Positions 17,642 to 24,531 of a stretch of 64,000 nt of DNA are shown here, piece after piece. Both the position numbers and the translations under genes were made by a program. Below the pieces are notes generated by a model. The model saw nothing but the letters and a program-made list of their open reading frames with translations. It did not search any database and was not told where the DNA came from. Positions within the stretch are counted from its first letter, which is position 1, and each line of letters starts with the position of its first letter. The stretch is from Emergencia timonensis (GTDB lineage: Bacteria; Bacillota; Clostridia; Peptostreptococcales; Anaerovoracaceae). The stretch spans positions 496,001-560,000 of the forward strand of contig NZ_FLKM01000009.1 of the NCBI RefSeq assembly GCF_900086585.1, read 5' to 3'.

Positions 17642-17950
17642 GTTTTGGTGTATAATAGTTTCATAAATCTAACGGCGTTGCCGAAAGGAAGGAACTATTG
17701 AATTGCGGACTACGATTATATTTTCAAAGGATTGTCCGCAGTATAATAGTTTCATAAATCTTACGACTTCGTCGCAAGGAGGAAACTATTGAATCATGAC
17801 GTTCGATTGTATTTTCAAGGGTATCGTCATGGTATAATAGTTCCATAAATCTAACGGCGTTGCCGAAAGGAAGGAACTATTGAATCATGTGCTTCGACAG
17901 TGTTTTCAAAGGAATGCACATGGTATAATCGTTTCATAAATCTAACAGCA
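17642..17950 (+). repeat. Tandem array of a 91-bp two-hairpin repeat (three units plus a partial)
   Basis: TATAAT boxes at 17651, 17742, 17833 and 17924 mark units of exactly 91 bases. Each unit runs: TATAAT; arm A (AATAGTTTC or AATAGTTCC); ATAAATCT; a small hairpin (CGGC/GCCG or CGAC/GTCG); AAGGAAGG or AAGGAGG; arm A' (GGAACTATT or GAAACTATT); GAAT; arm B; a loop with TTTTCA; arm B'; then the next TATAAT, preceded by TGG in two of three cases. Arms B/B' are TGCGGAC/GTCCGCA, CATGACG/CGTCATG and CATGTGC/GCACATG, so pairing is kept while sequence changes. The fourth, partial unit blends into the 5' leader and ribosome site of the aminopeptidase gene. The same family recurs at 34453-34710 and 51021-51078. 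Confidence 0.85.
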
Positions 17951-17970
17951 AAAAACTAAGGAGGACGATG

Positions 17971-19080
17971 ATGGATCCAAGAGATAAGAAGCTGGCGAAG
18001 CTTCTGGTAAACTATTCCTGTGACATCCAGAAGGACGAAAAAATATTGATCGACTACGAGGGGGCGGAATGTAAACCGCTGATCAAGCAGATTATCAGAG
18101 ACGTGTATGATGCGGGCGGGAAGCCTTTTGTCAATATCAGAGACAGTGAAGTAAATCGTGAGGTGCTGCTGCACTGCGACGAAGAGCAGGTCAAGTTCAT
18201 GAATGAGTACCAGCTGGCACAGATGAAGGGCATGGACGCTTACATCGCCGTCAGAGCAGGGGACAACGCTTCGGAGCTGGCCGATGTGCCTTCGGAGAAG
18301 CTCAACCTCTACAGCAAGCTGCTGCGCCCGGTACTGGATTACAGGGTCAACGATACCAAGTGGTGCATTTTGCGTTATCCGAACCCGTCTATGGCGCAGT
18401 TAGCCGGAACCAGCCAGGAGGCCTTTGCCGACTTCTTCTACGATGTCTGCACCCTTGACTACGAAAAGATGAGCAAAGCCATGGACCCGCTCAAAGAACT
18501 TCTGGACAAAACCGACAAGGTCAACATCAAAGGCCCGGGAACAGATTTGGAGTTCTCCATCAAAGGCATCGGCGCGGTCAAATGCGACGGCAAGATGAAC
18601 ATTCCTGACGGAGAGGTTTATACGGCGCCTGTAAAGAATTCCATGAACGGCTATATCACCTATAACACAGTCTCCCAGGAGCAGGGTTTCACCTATGAGA
18701 ATATCCGCTTTGAAATTAAGAACGGCAAAATTGAAAAGGCGACAGCCAATGATACGAAAAGAATCAACGAGCTGCTGGATACCGACGAAGGCGCCAGATA
18801 CTTCGGTGAGTTTGCCTTCGGCGTGAATCCGTATGTCCTCCACCCGATGAAGGATACCCTCTTTGATGAGAAGATTGCAGGCAGCTTCCACCTGACACCG
18901 GGCATGTGCTACGAGGATGCGCCCAACGGCAATCAGTCAGCGGTCCACTGGGATTTGGTCATGATTCAGCGTCCTGAGTACGGCGGCGGTGAAATCTGGC
19001 TGGACGACAAACTGATCAGAAAAGACGGCATCTTTACCATACCGGAATTGGAGGGGCTGAATCCGGAGAATTTGAAATAA
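17971..19080 (+). CDS. M29-family metalloaminopeptidase (second copy)
   Basis: A 369-residue paralogue of the protein at 1936-3045, similar along its whole length, with the same ligand set: Glu215, Glu280, His307, Tyr314, His326 and Asp328 (VHWDLVMI). The start at 17971 was chosen because AAGGAGG is six bases upstream and it matches the MDPRDKK/MDIRDTK start of the pair; an ATG three bases earlier is too close. It stands alone between a repeat array that supplies extended -10 boxes and a strong terminator, so it is separately transcribed and not under the palindrome of the first copy. Confidence 0.92.
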   Translation: MDPRDKKLAKLLVNYSCDIQKDEKILIDYEGAECKPLIKQIIRDVYDAGGKPFVNIRDSEVNREVLLHCDEEQVKFMNEYQLAQMKGMDAYIAVRAGDNASELADVPSEKLNLYSKLLRPVLDYRVNDTKWCILRYPNPSMAQLAGTSQEAFADFFYDVCTLDYEKMSKAMDPLKELLDKTDKVNIKGPGTDLEFSIKGIGAVKCDGKMNIPDGEVYTAPVKNSMNGYITYNTVSQEQGFTYENIRFEIKNGKIEKATANDTKRINELLDTDEGARYFGEFAFGVNPYVLHPMKDTLFDEKIAGSFHLTPGMCYEDAPNGNQSAVHWDLVMIQRPEYGGGEIWLDDKLIRKDGIFTIPELEGLNPENLK

Positions 19081-19082
19081 CG

Positions 19083-19135
19083 ACAGAGCTGTTATACTAG
19101 AACGAAAGTCTTCTAGTGTGACAGCTCTGTTTCTT
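19083..19135 (+). terminator. Terminator of second M29 gene
   Basis: ACAGAGCTGT (19083-19092) pairs with ACAGCTCTGT (19121-19130), with an inner ACTAGA/TCTAGT helix, then a T-rich tail. The remaining bases to 19350 are AT-rich with no visible gene. Confidence 0.85.
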
Positions 19136-19350
19136 GTCAAATACCGAGATTTTTTGTTATAATTGAATAAAATAATCGTTTTGGAGAAACCTCTGAAACG
19201 ATTGCAAATTAGACATTTCTTCTTAACTAATGTTGCAGATGCTTTGATTTGTGCCCTATAACTATTAAAAACACTAGTACAAAACAGTTTCTCAAAAATC
19301 TGTAAAACCGGTCGATTGAGCAAAAAATAAAGAAGATAATGAGCCTTCCT

Positions 19351-20142
19351 TTAAGGAGATACCACTTCCACTTCCATCACTTCACTGAGAGAGACTGTGC
19401 CTTCGATATAGACCGCCTTGACCTCGCCTTGCACTTTATCCACAGTTGCCGTAATCGTTCCTGCTGGCTGCGGCAAGGTAAAGCGATAAGAGCCATCTGG
19501 CTCGTCTGCGGAAAAGGCGGCGGCGACAGCAGTGGTGCCGGAACCACAGCTGCCTTCAAAGTATGTAGTATTGACCTCTTTGACGTAGACCACAGGCGTA
19601 AGGGTGCCAGCGGTGGTGTTAAAGAACATGACCCCCATAGCCGGAGGGTCGAACTTTTTATCGACCAGATCTTTGATCTCATTGAAATGCTCCAGGGTCG
19701 GCGCCATATCTCTGACGACGATGTGCATGATGCCGTCCATGTCCACTAGATAAGAGCCTCTTGGCAAACCGCCTTCTTCCCATTTTTCTATGCGCAGAGG
19801 GGGCGGCATCCCGATTCTGGTAAACTGATTTTCTGTATTTACTTCTACCGACAGTGGCTGATCACAGCCGCTGACGTTGATCTCCACCTGGCCGTATCCG
19901 GCAATGCCCTGTTTTTGCGCGGTCATCAGAGCGAAGGCTCTGGAAGCGTTTCCGCAGAATTCCATGCCACACATATGCATGGTGTTTTCATCGGCGACAA
20001 AAGCGACCTGCTCTCCCTTCAGTTCTGTCATTGCTAAAAGCTGCGAGGCAATAGACTGGTACTGGCTGGGCTCAAAGTGATCTAAGACAAATATGGTGAT
20101 ATTGCCAGCAGGGTTTGCAATCAAAATCCGAATTTTGTTCAT
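19351..20142 (-). CDS. DapF/CntK-like amino-acid racemase or epimerase
   Basis: A 263-residue protein of the diaminopimelate epimerase fold, a PLP-independent enzyme using two cysteines as acid and base. The catalytic cysteines are visible in MEFCGNASRAFAL and EGSCGSGTTAVAAAF. The flanking sequence departs from canonical DapF: the GNDF-type N-terminus reads NPAGNITIFVLD. This fits the branch that includes CntK and histidine racemases better than housekeeping DapF. The substrate is therefore uncertain, probably a free L-amino acid. It is a monocistronic gene on the minus strand. Confidence 0.75.
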   Translation of the reverse strand: MNKIRILIANPAGNITIFVLDHFEPSQYQSIASQLLAMTELKGEQVAFVADENTMHMCGMEFCGNASRAFALMTAQKQGIAGYGQVEINVSGCDQPLSVEVNTENQFTRIGMPPPLRIEKWEEGGLPRGSYLVDMDGIMHIVVRDMAPTLEHFNEIKDLVDKKFDPPAMGVMFFNTTAGTLTPVVYVKEVNTTYFEGSCGSGTTAVAAAFSADEPDGSYRFTLPQPAGTITATVDKVQGEVKAVYIEGTVSLSEVMEVEVVSP

Positions 20143-20240
20143 AACGAATACCTCACTTGTTATAGTAAATATACCATATTTACAGAATTTTGTGAAGGTT
20201 ATTCTGACTCATGACTACGGAAAGTTATGAACGCATTTGG

Positions 20241-20575
20241 CGCCTTCATTTCTATTTTTTTGCGTGTTACTTGCACTTTTTTTGATTATTGTAAACCAAT
20301 CCGCCTTCATTTTTGAATTATGGCGTCCTACTTGCGCAAAGAAGACGAATCTGGCTGGTATTAAGTGTGGTTGACCTCTTATTTGGCTGCACTCAGCTTG
20401 ATTTATGTAATATATTTTATAATATGGGAATTAATGTATTACAAACTCGAAATTTGGAGAGGTTTGCAAAGGGGGGCGTGCAAGTAAAGTGAAAAAAATC
20501 TGAAATGAAGGCGGAATTGTAGGCGTAGACGGCATTTTGTGCCATCATGTCTTGCTTTTTTGCAAAATGAAGGCG
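20241..20575. repeat. Four copies of a ~36-bp motif arranged as a large inverted repeat
   Basis: The motif is CGCCTTCATTT, about 15 bases, then TTACTTGCAC. Plus-strand copies start at 20241 and 20302. Minus-strand copies occupy 20478-20513 and end at 20575 (AAATGAAGGCG at 20503 and 20565). The second minus copy has lost the TACTTGCAC part. The arms face each other across an AT-rich centre with TGTAATA/TATTACA. No credible gene lies in 20143-20958; a 70-residue frame here has no ribosome site. Confidence 0.65.
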
Positions 20576-20622
20576 CTTCAATTGACTTCGTGTCGATGCC
20601 GTGGAGGGAAGATTTTAACATG

Positions 20623-20651
20623 TTGACAGCAAAAAAGTCATGTGGTATCAT
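20623..20651 (+). promoter_or_regulatory. Strong promoter of MutS2-like gene leader
   Basis: TTGACA (20623-20628), 17 bases, TATCAT (20646-20651). It lies about 300 bases upstream of the coding start, leaving a long structured leader. Confidence 0.8.
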
Positions 20652-20716
20652 ATCCGTATATCAGAAACAAATATTGAAATTTTGAGGGGGTAGTTTTTTG
20701 TCCATTGTAGTACTGT

Positions 20717-20882
20717 AAGGAACATGAATCAGCATAAGAACAGAACGGTTATGAAAACCGTTTCCTTTGCTATGCGAAAGTTTCTTTATACAGGACTATG
20801 GCGGATGACACCTCTCTTTGGTAAGAGCACATCAGCATGGTTTTGACTGTGCTTTTTTTGTTGTATAAACATCATGTTCCTT
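20717..20882 (+). ncRNA. Candidate structured leader RNA with internal terminator
   Basis: Between the promoter and the MutS2-like gene the leader can close with AAGGAACATG (20717-20726) pairing to CATGTTCCTT (20873-20882). Inside are the hairpin AACGGTT/AACCGTT near 20744-20762 and a terminator-like stem AGCACA/TGTGCT (20826-20853) with a seven-T run. The layout suggests attenuation or a cis-acting RNA. I could not match it to a known riboswitch class. Confidence 0.5.
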
Positions 20883-20958
20883 GCGCATTCTCATTTGTGA
20901 CGGCAGGAGGCCGTTGTGTCAGCCGCAATCCAATAGAAAGCGAAGAGGAGAAATCAAA

Positions 20959-22863
20959 ATGTCAAAAAATCCACATTATGAAGCATTGGGATTTTATCAT
21001 ATTATAGAAAAATTGAAAGAGTTAGCACTGTCGGAACAGGCGAAAGCAGTGTTGGATCGACTTGAGCCGTTCATGAAAGAAGAGCAGTGCATCCGCAAGA
21101 TGAAGGAGACGACTGCAGCGCGCAAGGTCCTCGATACCTGCGGCACGCCGCCTCTGGTCTCCATGAACGGCATGGAAGAAGCCCTGAAACAGGCAGAAAT
21201 CGGAGCAATGCTGACGACTGGCCAGTTGGTGAGCGTATCTAAATTTGCGGCTTCCTGCGGGCGCATGGCGAAATACCTGCAGCGGGGAGAGAGCCTGGAT
21301 CAGGCAATGGGCGCTTATGGACGCAGCATCGGAGACCTTTCCGAACTCCAGTCCGAAATCGACCATAGCGTCCAGGAAGAGCGGGTCTATGATGACGCCA
21401 GCCCAGCCTTACGAAATCTGCGCCGGAAGCAGGAGCATGTCGAAGGACAGATTAAGGAAAAGCTGAATCACGTCCTCAAGAGCCGCAGCAAGTATCTGGC
21501 GGAGCAGTGTATCGTCAGCCGCAACGGCCGGTTTGTGCTGCCGGTACAGAGGCGCTATCAAAGCCAGTTTGGCGGGACCGTCATAGAAGTATCCGGCAAG
21601 GGAAGCACTGTTTTCATGGAGCCGTCATCGGTGTCAAAGCTGCAGAGCGAACTTGCGGAGCTGTCCATTGAAGAGGACAATGAAGTGCGCCGGATTCTCT
21701 ATACGCTGACTGCCATGGTTTCTGAGCAGGAACCTGTCATCAGGCGCAACATGGAGGCGATGGAAATCCTAGACGTGCTCTTTGCCAAGGGAGCGCTCAG
21801 TGCGGCTATGGGTGCGCGGCCTGTAGAAATCGGCTGCGAACGGAGGCTGGATATTAGGCAGGGGCGGCACCCGCTGCTGGATCCCGCAACCTGCGTGCCA
21901 CTGGATCTTAAGATGGAAGAATCATTGACCGGAATCATTATTACGGGTCCCAACACCGGCGGAAAGACGGTGGCGATCAAAACCGCAGGCCTTCTGTCTC
22001 TGATGGCACAATGCGGTCTGCACATTCCTTGTGAAGAAGGGAGTTATATCGCCATGCAGGATGGTTATTGGTGTGACATCGGCGACAGCCAGAATATCTC
22101 ACAGAACCTTTCCACCTTTTCTGGACATATCACCAACGTGATACGGATTTTGGAGAGCGCAAGCCCCGACAGCCTTGTCATCCTCGATGAACTTGGCAGC
22201 GGAACAGATCCGGCAGAAGGCATGGGCATCGCTGTGGCAGTCCTCGATGAGCTGCGTCTGCGTAAGTGCATGTTCCTGGTAACGACACACTACCCCCAGG
22301 TGAAATCCTATGCCAGACAGAAAGAAAATGTGATCGGCGCCAGGATGGCTTTTGATCGGGACAGTCTGCAGCCGCTATATCGTCTGGAGCTTGGGAAATC
22401 GGGAGAAAGCTGTGCTCTGGACATCGCCAAAAGGCTGGGGCTTGCATCACATCTTCTGGATAGAGCCTATTACGAGGTGTATGGGCATCGCAGCGAGGAC
22501 TTTGCATCTGAATGCGGGTCTATGGCGGCTCCAAAGAGCCGATTAGTCCGCAAGAGTGATCCAAAGAAGGCGACAGATGTCAGGAGTAAGTTCAAGATGG
22601 GAGACAGTGTCCTGGTGCTGCCGGAGAAAGAAATTGGAATTGTCTATAAACCGGCAGACGAGAACGGCGATGTGACAGTTCAGGTAAAAGGGAAAAAGCG
22701 CAAAGTGAAGCACAACCGCCTGCAATTGAAAGTTGCGGCGGAAGCCCTTTACCCGCCAGGTTATGACTTTTCTATCATCTTTGACAGCGTAGAGAATCGA
22801 AAAGCCCGGCATCAACTGGACAGAGGATCAAGAGACGAAGCAGTCATCGAATACGAAGAGTAG
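20959..22863 (+). CDS. MutS2-like ATPase without Smr nuclease domain
   Basis: A 634-residue MutS-family protein. The order is: N-terminal helices and lever/clamp region (about 1-300), then the ATPase with Walker A TGPNTGGKTVA near residue 330, Walker B LVILDELGSGTDPAEG, and TTHYPQVK. A KOW-like beta segment near the end (MGDSVLVLPEKEIGIVYKP) resembles the one in MutS2. Full MutS2 is about 780 residues and ends in an Smr endonuclease; here the chain stops at EYEE without it. The mismatch-binding domain of MutS1 is also absent. It may act on stalled ribosomes or branched DNA, as MutS2 does, but without cutting. The start at 20959 has AGAGGAG upstream. Confidence 0.85.
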   Translation: MSKNPHYEALGFYHIIEKLKELALSEQAKAVLDRLEPFMKEEQCIRKMKETTAARKVLDTCGTPPLVSMNGMEEALKQAEIGAMLTTGQLVSVSKFAASCGRMAKYLQRGESLDQAMGAYGRSIGDLSELQSEIDHSVQEERVYDDASPALRNLRRKQEHVEGQIKEKLNHVLKSRSKYLAEQCIVSRNGRFVLPVQRRYQSQFGGTVIEVSGKGSTVFMEPSSVSKLQSELAELSIEEDNEVRRILYTLTAMVSEQEPVIRRNMEAMEILDVLFAKGALSAAMGARPVEIGCERRLDIRQGRHPLLDPATCVPLDLKMEESLTGIIITGPNTGGKTVAIKTAGLLSLMAQCGLHIPCEEGSYIAMQDGYWCDIGDSQNISQNLSTFSGHITNVIRILESASPDSLVILDELGSGTDPAEGMGIAVAVLDELRLRKCMFLVTTHYPQVKSYARQKENVIGARMAFDRDSLQPLYRLELGKSGESCALDIAKRLGLASHLLDRAYYEVYGHRSEDFASECGSMAAPKSRLVRKSDPKKATDVRSKFKMGDSVLVLPEKEIGIVYKPADENGDVTVQVKGKKRKVKHNRLQLKVAAEALYPPGYDFSIIFDSVENRKARHQLDRGSRDEAVIEYEE

Positions 22864-22870
22864 TCTCAAT

Positions 22871-22903
22871 AAAAAGAGATACAGCCGTCTGTATCTCTTT
22901 TTT
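22871..22903. terminator. Bidirectional terminator
   Basis: AAAAAGAGATACAG (22871-22884) pairs with CTGTATCTCTTTTT (22889-22902) around CCGT. It serves the MutS2-like gene and, from the other strand, the double-GntR gene. Confidence 0.9.
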
Positions 22904-22907
22904 GTAT

Positions 22908-24365
22908 CTAAATAGGGAGCCTGATTGCTGGCGGGCACCTCAGTTCTTCTGGTTTCAATCCCCGTCGATACAAATAGGCCTCTGCAATGGGATATTGCTG
23001 TGCATAGAGATCTCCCAGCAGCTTTGCGCAGCCATTAAAATCCTCTTTCTTAAGGGAGGCAATCATCTGTTTTGTAAACTGAATCGTCGTTTCCTCTATA
23101 CCTGATTCTTCTCTGCGATGTCTCAGTAAAGGAACTCCCCAGAGCATCAATCGATATAGTTTTTCGTAAACTTCTCTTAGTTCTGGTAATGGACTGTAAG
23201 TAGAGATAAATACAAGCAGTTCGTTTGACGCAAGCTGGCTGCTATGGGACTGCAGATGCGACTCCAGATGTTTTATCAGATCATTTCTGATTGAGGGGGA
23301 AATGACCGGCAGGGTGATGCGGCTGATGCCTTCAATGGAAAATTTTAAGATTTCAAACGCGTTAATAAAATACGCCAGGTTGCGCCTAATGGCAGGGTTA
23401 TCAAAATTTGGCTCATGCCCTTGTTCATCAAAAGAAAGAATATGCGTCCCTTTCCCATTGATGGAATGAACCGCTCCAATTTCATTGAGAAGACGGATGG
23501 TCCGCCGTATAGTACTGAGAGATACTCGATATTTATCTGCCATTGTCTGATAGGAAGGCAAAAAACTTTCCTTGCGGTATTCGCCTAGATAAATATGATG
23601 AAGAATACGCGTTGCCAAATTATAACAAATCTGTGGACGATCTCGATAGATTCTCCAACGAAATGAAATCGGTTTCCTGACAGTTTCTTTTGACGTTTGC
23701 CCAGCTAAATAGTCGATAAACTTTTCTGATATATCTCGCTCTAAAGCACCTTGAGAGTCAATGATTAATTTGTGGTCCTTTTTCTGACCGCTTGTGATTA
23801 ATTGAGAAATACGTTCTTTCATCAGCTCGATACTATAAAAACCAGGCAGGTCAATTTGATTCAAAGAGGGAAATCCCAAGAATAGTGAGGTCTCCCAAAA
23901 AAGATTTAATACCAGAGGATTCTCCAATTTCTGCAGTAGAAAGCAATATAAATTGACTAAGTCGTCAGTATTTAAACGCTCTGTAATATGGCGAAGATAG
24001 GTCAAATCTTTTTCATCCATGCGCTGAAAACTCTCTACGTAAAGCGGTAGAAATATCAAATCCATTGTTTTGTAAAAGCCAGAGTACAAGGGAACGCGGT
24101 CGGCAAAGAAATCTTGTTTAAATTGTCTATACGCTGATTCATCCTGCTGAAAGGTCACTTGGGTGCATTTGCCATGTTGGATAGACACATAACCTTCTTC
24201 TTGCAGACGCGTGAGGGCCGCCTTGACGGTTAGGGGCGATACACCGAATTTGCGGCATAACGTTTCGATTGGAGGGAGCTTGTCTCCATATTTATAATAT
24301 TGGAATTGAAAACGCAAAACAAAGTATTCGTAGATTAATTTTGAATAGGCAGGCTCGTTATGCAT
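22908..24365 (-). CDS. Transcriptional regulator with two GntR winged-helix domains
   Basis: A 485-residue protein with two separate GntR-type DNA-binding domains. The first is at residues 8-72 (GDKLPPIETLCRKFGVSPLT, then LTRLQEEGYVSIQHGK). The second is at about 243-312 (YQTMADKYRVSLSTIRRTIR, then NEIGAVHSINGKGTHIL). The helical segments after each domain (75-240 and 315-485) match no ligand domain I know, such as FCD, UTRA or aminotransferase. The start has GGAGG eight bases upstream. It is divergent from the hybrid kinase at 24532 across a 166-base gap, so it probably controls that gene or the cassette beyond. Confidence 0.82.
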   Translation of the reverse strand: MHNEPAYSKLIYEYFVLRFQFQYYKYGDKLPPIETLCRKFGVSPLTVKAALTRLQEEGYVSIQHGKCTQVTFQQDESAYRQFKQDFFADRVPLYSGFYKTMDLIFLPLYVESFQRMDEKDLTYLRHITERLNTDDLVNLYCFLLQKLENPLVLNLFWETSLFLGFPSLNQIDLPGFYSIELMKERISQLITSGQKKDHKLIIDSQGALERDISEKFIDYLAGQTSKETVRKPISFRWRIYRDRPQICYNLATRILHHIYLGEYRKESFLPSYQTMADKYRVSLSTIRRTIRLLNEIGAVHSINGKGTHILSFDEQGHEPNFDNPAIRRNLAYFINAFEILKFSIEGISRITLPVISPSIRNDLIKHLESHLQSHSSQLASNELLVFISTYSPLPELREVYEKLYRLMLWGVPLLRHRREESGIEETTIQFTKQMIASLKKEDFNGCAKLLGDLYAQQYPIAEAYLYRRGLKPEELRCPPAIRLPI

Positions 24366-24435
24366 AAATAATACCTCCGATCATTTTATTTCTCTTTCCA
24401 TTTTAACATTTTTAGAAACAAATTTCTACGGAGTG

Positions 24436-24464
24436 TTGAGCTATTTGTTTTTCTGTATTATAAT
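24436..24464 (+). promoter_or_regulatory. Promoter of hybrid histidine kinase gene
   Basis: TTGAGC (24436-24441), 17 bases, TATAAT (24459-24464), about 68 bases upstream of the start at 24532. Confidence 0.65.
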
Positions 24465-24531
24465 AATAGAGATATATACATGAACAAGGTTGTCCGACCT
24501 TGCTGCTGGGGTGAATTCGGAGGAGAATGAC

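Noticed and set aside
17642..17950. CRISPR array or simple MITE at the 91-bp repeats
   Set aside because: There is no repeat/spacer alternation, no terminal inverted repeats and no target-site duplication. Variation is confined to paired arms and loops.
19351..20142. Housekeeping diaminopimelate epimerase DapF
   Set aside because: The two catalytic Cys motifs fit the fold, but the N-terminal and flanking motifs differ from canonical DapF and the context is not lysine synthesis.
20439..20651. 70-residue frame on the minus strand
   Set aside because: It covers the inverted motif set and the mapped promoter, has no ribosome site and has low-complexity composition.
24490..24531. TTG start of the hybrid kinase at 24490
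   Set aside because: There is no ribosome site there. The ATG at 24532 has GGAGGAG at ideal spacing.
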